Below are positions 9,102 through 17,618 of a DNA stretch of 64,000 nt, piece by piece. Below the pieces are notes generated by a model that saw only the letters and a list, made by a program, of their open reading frames with translations, ran no database searches and had not been told where the DNA came from. The position numbers and the translations under genes are program-made. Origin of the DNA: Mesorhizobium loti (GTDB taxonomy: Bacteria > Pseudomonadota > Alphaproteobacteria > Rhizobiales > Rhizobiaceae); NCBI RefSeq assembly GCF_002858745.1, contig NZ_PJRO01000007.1:303505-367504 (forward strand), read 5' to 3'. How positions within the stretch are numbered: position 1 is the first letter of the stretch; each line of letters begins with the position of its first letter.

Positions 9102-9365
9102 ATGTCGCTCAAAGTCCTGGCGGCGGTGCTTGTTGCGGCCCTGCTGGCCGGTTGCCAGACGATGACGCCGGAAGAACGACGCGCGGCCGACGAAGCGAAA
9201 TGCAGCGCCTACGGCTTCAAAAGGAAGACCGACGCCTTCGCCGAATGCCTGCAGCGGATCGACCTTGACCGCTCAGCCGAGATGCGCGCTCGTGATGCGG
9301 AATTCGCCCGCTTCACCGCTCGCCCTCCGGTGGTGATCTACCGCCCGATCGTGGTGAAACAATAG
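9102..9365 (+). CDS. Small lipoprotein of unknown function
   Basis: An 87-residue protein with a lipoprotein signal: a basic start MSLK, a hydrophobic stretch and the lipobox LLAGC with the modified cysteine at residue 18. The mature part is charged (TPEERRAADEAKCSAYGFKR) with a second and third cysteine, and resembles the many small conserved alphaproteobacterial lipoproteins that carry a KCxxYGF...FAxCLQxID motif. A GGGGAGA ribosome site precedes the ATG. Probably anchored in the outer membrane facing the periplasm. No function can be assigned. Confidence 0.8.
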   Translation: MSLKVLAAVLVAALLAGCQTMTPEERRAADEAKCSAYGFKRKTDAFAECLQRIDLDRSAEMRARDAEFARFTARPPVVIYRPIVVKQ

Positions 9366-9410
9366 GCCTGCATTCGCAGCCCTGCGTGCAGGCCGCCCAC
9401 GAGTTCCCAA

Positions 9411-10574
9411 TCAGATCGAATGCGACGGCACGAAAAGGGTGATGGCAGCGCCGCCGCCCGGCCTGTTGCGTGCTTCCAGCTTGCCACCATGGGCCCTGGC
9501 GATCGCCTCGACGATCGAAAGCCCGAGCCCGGTGCCACCGGTTGCACGCGAGCGCGAGGTTTCGCCACGCCAGAAGACATCGAATGAAATCGAGCTGATG
9601 TCCTCGGACAGGCCGGGGCCACGATCCAGGAAGCGGACAAAGGCGCTTCCATCCGCATTGAGCCCGGTTTCACAACGAAGCACGCCGCCGGTTGAAGCGT
9701 ACCGGCAGCTATTGTGGACGAGCGCCAGCATCGCCTGCCGCAAACGTTCCGGATCGACATCGGCGAAGGCCGCGCCGAATTCGGTTTCAACACGCATGCC
9801 GGCGTCATCAAGCATGGGCCGGGCCGCAGCGAGGATCGTCGCAGCCTCATCTGCAAGGTCCGTGGCAGAGCGCTCGCCGATCAGCTTGTGACCGGCCGCG
9901 AGTGACAGGGTGCGCAAATCTTCAACCAGTCGCGACAGGCCTTGTACCTGCATGAGCAGATCCTGCAGCCCCTGCTGGTGGACAGGGAACACACCGTCGA
10001 TCATGCCCTGCAGATTGCCCTGCAAAATCGTCAGCGGCGTACGCAGTTCGTGTGCAACGGCCATCGTGTTGAAACGCAACCGCTTTTCCATGTGGTCAAG
10101 ATCCGTCGCCAGCGCATCGATGGTCCTGCCGAGGCGGTGCACCTCCGAAGTACCACCGCGAAAATTGCCGAGACCAACCACGAAATCGCCTTCGCGCAGC
10201 GTTTCTGCCGCCGATACCAACTTCTCCAGCGGGCGCGCGATACGCCGGGCGAGCCAATAGCCGATCGAACCGCAGATGAATGCCGCCAGCAGAATGTGAC
10301 CGATGAAGGCCACGTTCATCTGGGCATCCACGGTTTTCTCGAACTCCGGAACGACGAGCATCAGTTTCCGGAAGCTCTCGACGGACGGCATCACCCCGTC
10401 CTGAATGTCCCGATAGGCCTGGGCCACGTCGGCGGGCAGCGTCCGCAGCTCGACCTCCGTCAGTCGCTTCATGATCGCGAAGAAGGTGGTATAGGCGATG
10501 ATCATGCTGAGCACGAGCATCGCCGCAATCGTCACTGCGGTGACCGTGGAGAGGGAGAGGCGGCGCAGCTTCAT
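9411..10574 (-). CDS. Sensor histidine kinase (BaeS/EnvZ class)
   Basis: A 387-residue membrane sensor. It has a first membrane helix at about residues 11-36, a short periplasmic segment of about 50 residues, a second helix at about 88-107, a HAMP linker, the phospho-acceptor H-box MAVAHELRTPL with H175, the N-box ALVHNSCRYAS, and ATP-lid motifs DRGPGLS and GGTGLGLSIV. It overlaps the end of the response regulator gene by four bases (ATGA), so the two are translated together as a pair. The short sensor loop gives no clue to the stimulus. Confidence 0.93.
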   Translation of the reverse strand: MKLRRLSLSTVTAVTIAAMLVLSMIIAYTTFFAIMKRLTEVELRTLPADVAQAYRDIQDGVMPSVESFRKLMLVVPEFEKTVDAQMNVAFIGHILLAAFICGSIGYWLARRIARPLEKLVSAAETLREGDFVVGLGNFRGGTSEVHRLGRTIDALATDLDHMEKRLRFNTMAVAHELRTPLTILQGNLQGMIDGVFPVHQQGLQDLLMQVQGLSRLVEDLRTLSLAAGHKLIGERSATDLADEAATILAAARPMLDDAGMRVETEFGAAFADVDPERLRQAMLALVHNSCRYASTGGVLRCETGLNADGSAFVRFLDRGPGLSEDISSISFDVFWRGETSRSRATGGTGLGLSIVEAIARAHGGKLEARNRPGGGAAITLFVPSHSI

Positions 10575-11263
10575 CTCGGTGCCGCGAACCGGTAGCCGAT
10601 GCCGCGCACTGCCTGGAAAAGACCGGGAACTCCGGCATTCTCGAACTTGCGACGCAGATTGGCGACATGCGTGTCGACGGTCTTGGCCAGTGCGTCGTTC
10701 TCCGGCAGGCAGGCATCGAGGATATCCGCCCGCCCGAAGGCATGGGTCGGCCGGCGGATCATATAGGCGACGATGCGGAATTCACTGAGCGTCAGCGCCA
10801 GCGATTGGCGTCCTGCCTCCGCTTCGACGAAGGCGGCGTGCGCATCGAGATCGACTTCGACAGGAGCGAAACGCAACGTCCGCGCAGCGCCTGCGGCGCG
10901 CGAACGGCGCAATACCGCATTGACACGCGCGACCACCTCCTGCGGGTTGAAAGGCTTGACGACATAGTCGTCGGCACCGAGCCGCAAGCCGGAAAGACGA
11001 TCGATATCCTCGGCCAGCGCCGTCACCATGATGACCGGCGTACCCGAATCCTGACGGATGCGTGCCAGAACCTCGAAGCCGTCGAGACGCGGTATGTGCA
11101 CGTCGAGAAGCACAAGGTCCGGGGACAACATGGCATGATGGGACAGCGCTATGTCCCCGTTGCCGGCGGTGACGGTGCGAAAGCCCTCCCGCGCCAGATA
11201 GGCCACGAGAATCTCGGCGATGCGCGGTTCGTCCTCGACGATAAGGATCAGCCCCTTGTCCAT
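10571..11263 (-). CDS. OmpR/BaeR-family response regulator
   Basis: A 230-residue regulator with an N-terminal receiver domain (acidic pocket VEDE at 9-12, phospho-acceptor D54 in VLLDVHIPRLDG, conserved lysine in VVKPF) and a C-terminal winged helix (about 130-228, ending LRRKFENAGVPGLFQAVRGIGYRFA). It is the first gene of the regulator-kinase pair and is transcribed away from the membrane methyltransferase-like gene at 11475, with a 211-bp divergent region between them that holds no further gene. That neighbour is a candidate target. Confidence 0.93.
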   Translation of the reverse strand: MDKGLILIVEDEPRIAEILVAYLAREGFRTVTAGNGDIALSHHAMLSPDLVLLDVHIPRLDGFEVLARIRQDSGTPVIMVTALAEDIDRLSGLRLGADDYVVKPFNPQEVVARVNAVLRRSRAAGAARTLRFAPVEVDLDAHAAFVEAEAGRQSLALTLSEFRIVAYMIRRPTHAFGRADILDACLPENDALAKTVDTHVANLRRKFENAGVPGLFQAVRGIGYRFAAPR

Positions 11264-11474
11264 GCCGCGGCCCTTCGATGGTTTCCATAGGCCTTATTCA
11301 GCAACAAATCACGGCGGGCAACTGCAAACCACCAGGGCAACAGACCTCCCCGGCGAGCCTTGGCGGGCTCTCCGCCAAATCTTGATGAAACTCGACAAGG
11401 GTCCGCCATCGACACGTCGGTGCGGCTTGGGCGGGATCGCAGTGGCGCGTCGGAACCACCTCGACAGGACCATC

Positions 11475-12110
11475 ATGCAAACGCCACCCAAGACCTTCGG
11501 GCATATTCAGCGTCCGCGCTTTGCGGCCTTGTGGATCGTAACCTTGTTCCTCATCGCCTTTGCGCTGCTGTTCCAGTCCGCCTGGAAACTTTATCCGCCG
11601 GGCGGAGTGGACCTGCAGCTGACAATCAGGATCGCCGGCATCGGCCTCATCGGCACGGCGACCCTGGGACGGCTCTGGTGCACGCTCTACATCGGCGGAA
11701 AGAAATCGACCGTACTGGTCGATGACGGCCCCTATTCGATGTGCCGCAATCCGCTCTATCTGTTCTCGATCATCGGCGCGGCTGGCGTGGGCGCGCAAAC
11801 GGGCAGCGCCGCCCCAGCGCTCCTTTGCGCCCTCGTGGTGCATGCGATCCTGCTCCGGACCGCTACCCGCGAAGAGCATCTCTTGCAGACGCATTTCGGA
11901 CAGGCCTATGCCGACTATCGCGGTCGCGTCCCGGCATTCCGGCTCGACAGGCGGCTGTTCGTCGATCGCGAGACGATCGAGATCGCCCCGAAGCGGCTCT
12001 ATGTCACCTTGGCCGACAGCCTGGTCTTTCTTGCCGCGGTACCGGCCATGCTGCTGGTCGAATACCTGCAGGACGAAGGCTATCTGCCGGTGTTTTTCAG
12101 CCTTTATTGA
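11475..12110 (+). CDS. Isoprenylcysteine carboxyl-methyltransferase (ICMT)-family membrane protein
   Basis: A 211-residue protein with at least four hydrophobic helices and the ICMT/PEMT-type core: LVDDGPYSMCRNPLYLFSII, then RTATREEHLLQTHFGQAYADYRGRVP. In this superfamily the RNP-Y and EE...F..Y..Y...V motifs form the S-adenosylmethionine site. Bacterial members methylate small lipophilic or thiol compounds, or are of unknown substrate. The start MQTPPKTFGHIQ at 11475 has AGGAC just before it; the open frame upstream to 11220 only shadows the response-regulator gene. It lies divergent to the two-component genes and ends before repeat copy 2. Confidence 0.85.
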   Translation: MQTPPKTFGHIQRPRFAALWIVTLFLIAFALLFQSAWKLYPPGGVDLQLTIRIAGIGLIGTATLGRLWCTLYIGGKKSTVLVDDGPYSMCRNPLYLFSIIGAAGVGAQTGSAAPALLCALVVHAILLRTATREEHLLQTHFGQAYADYRGRVPAFRLDRRLFVDRETIEIAPKRLYVTLADSLVFLAAVPAMLLVEYLQDEGYLPVFFSLY

Positions 12111-12183
12111 ATGAGGTCGTAGCGCGACGCTCTGGCGCAACCAAAAGTTTTGCTTTCCTCTCGCCAAAGGCTCGGTCAAAGGC

Positions 12184-12279
12184 TAGCGCAATTCCAGGAA
12201 AAGTGTGTAACGGTTTTCCGTCCGGAATTGCGTAAAAACAAAAAGTTAGAGCGTTTCCGTGAAAACGGAAACGCTCTGG
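12184..12279 (+). repeat. Interspersed intergenic repeat, copy 2
   Basis: Same family as copy 1. The tail forms a perfect 13-bp stem, AGAGCGTTTCCGT (12248-12260), GAAA loop, ACGGAAACGCTCT (12265-12277). The left part reads GCGCAATTCCAGGAAAAGTG and TTTTCCGTCCGGAATTGCGT. It directly precedes the EamA transporter gene, in the same orientation as copy 3 behind that gene. Confidence 0.88.
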
Positions 12280-12321
12280 TTGGCCGTCAACCGAACGATC
12301 GGCGTGAAGGATTGTCGACCC

Positions 12322-13236
12322 ATGGCGTCGCTTCGGGCACTCGCACCCAAAAACTTCGTCGTGGCTGGCATCCTGTTGATGCTGGCCGGCGATTTCATGT
12401 TCGCGCTCAACGACGCGATGGGCAAATGGCTGGTCGCCAATTTTTCGGTCGGGCTGGTGGTCGCCGTCCGCTCGATCGGCGCCTTCATCATCCTCGGCCC
12501 GATGATTGCCCGGCAAGGTGTGGCGAAACTCGTTCAGGTCGAGCGGCCGGGCACGCAGGTGATGCGCGCCGTGATGGCAACGGTCGACACCGGCCTGTTT
12601 TATGCCGCCGTCGTGCATATGCCGCTCGCCGACGTGATGAGCTTTTACATGGCCGGGCCGATCTATGTCGCGGCGCTTTCGCACTTCATGCTTGGCGAAC
12701 GCATCCGCTGGCGCCGCTGGGCCGCCATCCTGGTCGGTTTCTGCGGTGTGCTTGTCATTCTCAACCCGTCGGCATCCGCTTTTTCGACATCTGCCATCTT
12801 CGCGTTCATCGGCTCGGTCGCCTTCGCATTGTCGATCGTCTACAGCCGCCAATTGCGGGGAACGCCCGACACCACGCTGGTGACCTGGCAGACCATCGCG
12901 GCCCTGGTGGCGGGTCTCGTCTTCGCGATTCCCGACTGGCAAACGCCCGGCCTCATCGACATCGGCCCGATGCTGCTTCTCGGCGTGGTTTCCTGCGCCG
13001 CCCATCTGATGATCACGCGGGCGCTGAAGCTGGCGCCGGCTTCGACGCTGGCCCCCCTGCACTACAGCCTGCTGCTGTGGGCCATCGTGTTCGGCATGGT
13101 GTTCTTCGGCGATGTGCCGGGCCCGCGCGTGCTCGTCGGCGCGGTCATCGTCGTGCTGGCCGGCCTGTTCATCTTCCATCGTCAGAAGGTGGTCGACACC
13201 GTACCACCGGAAAATGTGCCGAAGGGCGTCAACTAG
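12322..13236 (+). CDS. EamA/DMT-superfamily transporter
   Basis: A 304-residue inner-membrane protein with ten predicted helices arranged as two EamA repeats (about 12-140 and 155-285), the fold of drug/metabolite exporters. The first repeat opens GILLMLAGDFMFALNDAMGKWLV; the helix-end motif MSFYMAGPIYVAALSHFMLGERI is typical of the family. The start MASLRALAPKNF is chosen because upstream in-frame codons back to 12259 fall inside repeat copy 2 and give repeat-encoded residues. Substrate unknown. The gene is bracketed by two same-orientation repeat copies, about 1.06 kb apart. Confidence 0.9.
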   Translation: MASLRALAPKNFVVAGILLMLAGDFMFALNDAMGKWLVANFSVGLVVAVRSIGAFIILGPMIARQGVAKLVQVERPGTQVMRAVMATVDTGLFYAAVVHMPLADVMSFYMAGPIYVAALSHFMLGERIRWRRWAAILVGFCGVLVILNPSASAFSTSAIFAFIGSVAFALSIVYSRQLRGTPDTTLVTWQTIAALVAGLVFAIPDWQTPGLIDIGPMLLLGVVSCAAHLMITRALKLAPASTLAPLHYSLLLWAIVFGMVFFGDVPGPRVLVGAVIVVLAGLFIFHRQKVVDTVPPENVPKGVN

Positions 13237-13241
13237 ACGCC

Positions 13242-13341
13242 AGAGCAGTTCCAGGAAAGTGTGTAACGGTTTCCGTCCGGAATTGCGTAAAAACAAAGGG
13301 TTAGAGCGTTCCGCGTTTCCGTGAAAACGGAAACGCTCCAG
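13242..13341 (+). repeat. Interspersed intergenic repeat, copy 3
   Basis: Full-length copy beginning six bases after the EamA stop codon: AGAGCAGTTCCAGGAAAGTG, TTTCCGTCCGGAATTGCGTA, and a final GCGTTTCCGTGAAAACGGAAACGC hairpin split as GCGTTTCCGT and ACGGAAACGC. It ends two bases before the stop of the convergent CDGSH gene at 13344, so it fills the whole gap and may serve as a two-way terminator. Confidence 0.87.
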
Positions 13342-13343
13342 GG

Positions 13344-13973
13344 TCAGCCTACGAAGCCGGCCGCCTTGTGGCTGCCGTCGCAGAACGGCTTGTTTTTCGA
13401 GTGACCGCAGCGGCACAGGAACACCCTGGTGACGCGGTCGACGGTACGGCCGGTGCCGGAGACAATCTCCAGATTGCCTTCCACCTTGAGCGATCCATTG
13501 GGTTGAGGTGTAACCTTGACCGCGCCATTACGCGCCTCCAGCGCGACGGACTCCCTGGTGTCCGGCTCGCCGGTGGCGGCAAAGCCGGCCTTACTGTGGC
13601 TGCCGTCGCAGAAAGGCTTGTTTTCTGACGCACCGCAACGACAGAGCGTCGCCCGCAACATCACCTCGCCGTTGATGTCCATTTCGGCATTGAAGGCCAG
13701 TGGTCCGTTCTGTCGCACCCTGACCAGATTGACCACGGGCACGGGTTCGTCCTGTCCACCATCCTTGCGGCGATAGGTTATCGCGCCTGAAGGACAGGCA
13801 TGCGCGACACCGATGATCGCCTCGACAGCGCCGGCCTCCGGATGGATCCATTGGCCCGGCGCGTTAGGCACGAAGACCTCGGGATGGCCAAGCACGCAAT
13901 TGCGCGAGTGGATGCAGAGCTTGCCGTCGAAACCGATGTCGATGTTTTCGCCCTCGACGAATTTCCGCACCAT
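13344..13973 (-). CDS. Iron-sulfur protein with ferredoxin-like domain and two CDGSH sites
   Basis: A 209-residue soluble protein. The N-terminal part (about 1-70) is a Fer4_19-type domain with cysteines C20, C26 and C60 (CIHSRNC and HACPSGAI). Two CDGSH iron-sulfur motifs follow: C111, C113, C122, H126 (CRCGASENKPFCDGSH) and C187, C189, C198, H202 (CRCGHSKNKPFCDGSH). CDGSH sites bind redox-active, labile [2Fe-2S] clusters. Bacterial proteins with this layout are common but uncharacterised; electron transfer or cluster transfer is a reasonable guess. It is transcribed alone, convergent with the EamA gene. Confidence 0.92.
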   Translation of the reverse strand: MVRKFVEGENIDIGFDGKLCIHSRNCVLGHPEVFVPNAPGQWIHPEAGAVEAIIGVAHACPSGAITYRRKDGGQDEPVPVVNLVRVRQNGPLAFNAEMDINGEVMLRATLCRCGASENKPFCDGSHSKAGFAATGEPDTRESVALEARNGAVKVTPQPNGSLKVEGNLEIVSGTGRTVDRVTRVFLCRCGHSKNKPFCDGSHKAAGFVG

Positions 13974-14091
13974 TGGGTAGCTCCTCAGCTTGCCTGAGCA
14001 GAGCCTAGAGCAAGCCGGATCGCAGGTGCAAGGGCAGACCTGCGGCGAAGCGCCAAACTGGCCATCGGCGCAGGTGCTTAGCCTTGTCGTT

Positions 14092-16545
14092 TCAGGCCTT
14101 GATACGGCTCATGCCAGGATCAAAGAGCGGCTCTGCATGAAGGCGCGCAGGCACGCTTTGTGTCGCCACCACCAGCTCATAGTCGCCTTCGCTCAGGAAG
14201 GCATCGCTGACACCCGCGGCGTTGCGGACATAGCCGTAACCGATGTTCCTGGCCACGGTGTAGCCGTAACCGCCCGAGGTGAGATAGCCAACCGGGTCGC
14301 CATTGCGCAGGATCGTCTCGCGGCCAAGCAGGACGACCTCGGGATCATCTACCGTAAAGCCGGCGAAGCGCTTGACGAGCGGCTGGCCGGAGAGCCTTTC
14401 AAGCGCCACGCGCCCAACGAAGTCGGTTTCCTTCTTCAGTTTCACCGCCCAGCCGAGACCGGCCTCGAGCGGCGTGTCATTCGGCGTGATGTCGGAACCC
14501 CAGGCGCGATAGCCTTTTTCGAGGCGCAGCGATTCCAGCGCCCGGTAGCCGACCGGGCGGATGTCCTGTCCCTTGCCGGCCTGCATGAGGGCGTCGAACA
14601 CTTCGCCGGTGGCTGCGATCGGAACGTGCAGCTCCCAGCCGAGTTCGCCGACATAAGTGACGCGGAGCGCCCGCACCATATGCCCGGCAATCGCGATCTC
14701 GCGCACGTGACCAAATGGGAAAACGGCATTGGAGACATCGGCCTCCGTCACCTTCTCCAGCACCGCGCGCGCCTGCGGCCCCATCAGCGAGAGTGTGCCG
14801 AAATCCTCGGTCACATCTGCGATGTCGACGTCCAGGCCGGCACCGACGTGATCCCGGATCCAGGCCAGGTCATGGGTACGGAAGCCGGTACCGGTGACGA
14901 TGTAGAACTTGTCGTCAGCCAGTCGCGCCACGGTGAGATCGGCCTCGATGCCGCCGCGGGTGTTGAGAAGCTGAGTGTAGGTGAGCCGTCCGGCCGGCTT
15001 GGCGACATCGTTGGCGCAGATCCAGTCGAGCGCCTTGCCGGCATCCCTTCCGTTCAGTTCGTATTTGGCAAAGGACGACTGGTCGAAGATGCCGACCTTC
15101 TCGCGCACATGGCGATGCTCGTCGCCAACCGGCTCGAACCAGTTCTGCCGGCCCATCGAATAGACGTCCTTCGCCTCGGCTCCAGCCAGCGCGAACCAGT
15201 TCGGCCGCTCCCAGCCAAGCTTGGAGCCGAAGACGGCGCCATATTTATGCAGCCGCTGGTAGAGCGGCGAGACGATGCGCGGCCGGCCGCTTTCATATTC
15301 CTCATGCGGGAAGCCAACCGTGTAGTGCTTGCCATAGGCTTCGAGCGTGCGGTCGCACACCCATTGCCGGTCGCGGTGCAGGTCGGAGAAGCGGCGGATG
15401 TCGACCACCCAGAGGTCGAGCGGCGCCTCGCCGTCGACCACCCATTTCGCCAGCACCCAGCCGGCGCCACCACCCGAAGCGATGCCGAAGGCGTTGAAGC
15501 CGGCGCCGACAAACATGTTCGAACATTCGGGTGCTGCGCCGAGGATGAAATTGCCATCCGGCGTGAAACTCTCGGGGCCGTTGATCATCTGCTTGACGCC
15601 GACTGTTTCGAGCGCCGGCACACGCTCGATGGCCTGCGTCATGTGCTGTTCGAAATGGTCGTAGTCATCGTCGAACAGGCGAAATTCCCATTCCTTCGGC
15701 ACGTCACCGTCGGGCAGGCCAGTCTCCCAGGCCTGCGGGTTCGGCTCATAGCCGCCCATGACGAGGCCGCCGACCTCTTCCTTGAAATAGGTGCGGCGGT
15801 CGGGATCGCGGATGGTAGGGGCATCAGTGGCGAGGCCGGGGATCTTCTCGGTGATGATGTACTGATGCTTGACCGGTTGCAGCGGCACGTTGATGCCGGC
15901 CATCGCACCGACCTGCCTTGCCCACTGACCGGCGCAATTGACCACCTTCTCGCAGGCGATGTCGCCCTGGTCGGTCTTCACCTTGACAATGCGGCCGTCC
16001 TTCATGTCGAACCCGGTGACGCACACCTTCTCGAACAGCCTGGCGCCATGCATGCGTGCGCCCTTGGCGAGCGACTGGGTAATGTCGGACGGGCTTGCCT
16101 GGCCGTCGGTCGGCAGCCAGCTGGCGCCGACGAGATCGCCGGTCTCCATCAACGGCCACATCGCCTTCACCTCGGCCGGTGAAAGCAGGTGCATGTCCAT
16201 GGCAAAGCTGCGCGCCGTCGTCGCCAGCCGCTTGAACTCGGTCCAACGGTCGTGACTGGTGGCAAGGCGCAGGCAACCAGTCATCTTCCAGCCGGTGGCG
16301 AGCCCGGTTTCGGCCTCCAGCCCCTTGTAGAGCTCGACCGAATATTTGAGCACGCGGGTGATCGAGGCCGATGATCGCAGTTGACCGACCAGGCCGGCGG
16401 CATGCCAGGTCGAACCGGACGTGATGGCGCCCTGCTCCAGCAGGACCACGTCGGCCTTATGGTCGCGCGCCAGGTGATAGGCGGTGGAACAACCGATGAT
16501 GCCGCCGCCGATGACGACGATCTCGGCGTGACTGGGCAATGTCAT
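14092..16545 (-). CDS. Dimethylglycine/sarcosine dehydrogenase-like FAD-GcvT enzyme
   Basis: An 817-residue oxidative demethylase. The N-terminal half is a DAO-type flavin domain with GGGIIG at residues 13-18 and the motif TSGSTWHAAGL, in which H48 corresponds to the histidine that binds FAD covalently in dimethylglycine dehydrogenase. A FAO_M linker follows, and from about residue 430 a GcvT-like folate domain (WFEPVGDEHRHVREKVGIFD; YVGELGWELHVP; a C-terminal barrel with GYLTSGGYGYTVARNIGYGY). Such enzymes oxidise N-methyl groups of dimethylglycine or sarcosine and hand the one-carbon unit to tetrahydrofolate. The start MTLPSHAEIVVIG overlaps the phosphotransferase stop by four bases, so the two form an operon. 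Confidence 0.92.
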   Translation of the reverse strand: MTLPSHAEIVVIGGGIIGCSTAYHLARDHKADVVLLEQGAITSGSTWHAAGLVGQLRSSASITRVLKYSVELYKGLEAETGLATGWKMTGCLRLATSHDRWTEFKRLATTARSFAMDMHLLSPAEVKAMWPLMETGDLVGASWLPTDGQASPSDITQSLAKGARMHGARLFEKVCVTGFDMKDGRIVKVKTDQGDIACEKVVNCAGQWARQVGAMAGINVPLQPVKHQYIITEKIPGLATDAPTIRDPDRRTYFKEEVGGLVMGGYEPNPQAWETGLPDGDVPKEWEFRLFDDDYDHFEQHMTQAIERVPALETVGVKQMINGPESFTPDGNFILGAAPECSNMFVGAGFNAFGIASGGGAGWVLAKWVVDGEAPLDLWVVDIRRFSDLHRDRQWVCDRTLEAYGKHYTVGFPHEEYESGRPRIVSPLYQRLHKYGAVFGSKLGWERPNWFALAGAEAKDVYSMGRQNWFEPVGDEHRHVREKVGIFDQSSFAKYELNGRDAGKALDWICANDVAKPAGRLTYTQLLNTRGGIEADLTVARLADDKFYIVTGTGFRTHDLAWIRDHVGAGLDVDIADVTEDFGTLSLMGPQARAVLEKVTEADVSNAVFPFGHVREIAIAGHMVRALRVTYVGELGWELHVPIAATGEVFDALMQAGKGQDIRPVGYRALESLRLEKGYRAWGSDITPNDTPLEAGLGWAVKLKKETDFVGRVALERLSGQPLVKRFAGFTVDDPEVVLLGRETILRNGDPVGYLTSGGYGYTVARNIGYGYVRNAAGVSDAFLSEGDYELVVATQSVPARLHAEPLFDPGMSRIKA

Positions 16546-17441
16546 GACAGGATTTTTCCGTATCTGGAGCTGTAGCTTTCCAACGCCGCGTCGAGGCGGG
16601 CGAGGTTCTCGGCTGTGTAGGCGACATAGTCGACGCCGGGAGCGTCGAGATGCAGTTCGGAGACCATGCTCCACATCGCCTCGCGCAGCAGTGACGCGCA
16701 CTGCATGGCGGCAAAGGAGCGGCGCATCGCCTCGTCCGGCGAATGGCCGAGATAGGCGCCCAGCAAGGGCTCGGCTTCCGCGTCAGACATGCCGGAGTTG
16801 GAGGCAATGCCGGCGAGATCGAACATCGCCGTGCCGAAGCCTGCATATTCGAAATCGATCAGCCAGAGCTTGTCGCCGTCGTCGAGGAAATTGGCCGGCA
16901 GCAAATCATTGTGGCCGAACACGATCGGCAGCGGGGCCTGCACGCTTTCCAAGCGATCCGCCAGGGCAAGGTAGAGCGGCAGCACCGGCATCATGCGGCT
17001 TTTTCCAGCGCTCAGCGTGCGGGCATAGTCACGGATGACGTGGAACACCCAGAACATGAAGCCGGGGCCGGAGACATGTTCGGGCATTTGCCTGTGGAAC
17101 TCGCGCATCAGCGTCGCGATACGCTTCGCATTGGCGCGCACGTCCTCTGCCGCGTAGGTCTTCGCGCCAAGGAACTGCGTGACCATGGCACCTGGTTCGG
17201 CATACTCGACCGCGGGTCCGAAACCGGCGGTCGCAGCCGCCTGCGCCGTCATCAACTCCCGCTCGCGCAGCACATGGTGGAAGGGGTAATCACGCCCCAG
17301 CCGGACGACATGCTTGCCGGCGGAATCCGTCACCAGAAAGTTCTCGTTGCTGAGCCCGCCAGACAAGGGAGCGACATCAACGCTTCCCTTCCAGCACGGC
17401 AGGCGGCGAATGCGATCCTCGCTCGTCACGTCTCCTCCCAT
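16542..17441 (-). CDS. Choline/ethanolamine kinase-like phosphotransferase
   Basis: A 299-residue APH-fold kinase. Motifs: LSGGLSNENFLV near the nucleotide loop, catalytic HNDLLPANFL, and LIDFEYAGFGTAMFDLA with the metal-binding aspartate. This group includes choline and ethanolamine kinases and aminoglycoside phosphotransferases. Translational overlap (ATGA) with a dimethylglycine-dehydrogenase-like gene points to choline/betaine-type methylamine metabolism rather than antibiotic resistance; that is inference. The start may be the ATG at 17441 or the GTG at 17429, which has a GGGAGG just before it. Confidence 0.85.
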   Translation of the reverse strand: MGGDVTSEDRIRRLPCWKGSVDVAPLSGGLSNENFLVTDSAGKHVVRLGRDYPFHHVLRERELMTAQAAATAGFGPAVEYAEPGAMVTQFLGAKTYAAEDVRANAKRIATLMREFHRQMPEHVSGPGFMFWVFHVIRDYARTLSAGKSRMMPVLPLYLALADRLESVQAPLPIVFGHNDLLPANFLDDGDKLWLIDFEYAGFGTAMFDLAGIASNSGMSDAEAEPLLGAYLGHSPDEAMRRSFAAMQCASLLREAMWSMVSELHLDAPGVDYVAYTAENLARLDAALESYSSRYGKILS

Positions 17442-17540
17442 TCGATCGGCGCGCCTTTCTGTCGAAGGTCTTTCACCAGGTCCAACCGCATCTCCTCACC
17501 ATCAAGGTCGAACGATGAGAGCGGATTGTCAACGCGATTC

Positions 17541-17580
17541 TGTGGTTTTTTATGTTTTTATGACCGATTATGTTGTTTTC
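17541..17580. promoter_or_regulatory. AT-rich divergent promoter region with direct repeat
   Basis: In the 177-bp gap between the phosphotransferase and the DeoR gene an AT-rich patch stands out against the GC-rich surroundings. It holds the direct repeat TTATGTTTTT (17550-17559) and TTATGTTGTTTTC (17568-17580), 18 bp apart. Position and base composition suggest promoters and DeoR operators serving both directions. This is inference only. Confidence 0.4.
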
Positions 17581-17618
17581 AAATCGGCAAAAGCCTACAA
17601 ATCAGTCATCAAGACACC

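Noticed and set aside
12097-13416. A long minus-strand open frame of 439 codons across the EamA gene and both repeat copies
   Set aside because: It is very rich in His, Asp, Arg and Gln with no hydrophobic pattern, is the antisense shadow of a GC-rich gene, and its ends are repeat-encoded residues (FCFYAIPDGKPLHTF).
14021-14044. Hairpin with arms CGCAGGT and ACCTGCG between the CDGSH gene and the dehydrogenase gene
   Set aside because: Only a 7-bp stem, no T-run on either strand, and GC-rich DNA forms such arms by chance; not strong enough to call a terminator.
13990-16182. A 730-codon plus-strand frame opposite the dimethylglycine-dehydrogenase-like gene
   Set aside because: It is antisense to a clear two-domain enzyme, and its start lies between genes with no ribosome site.
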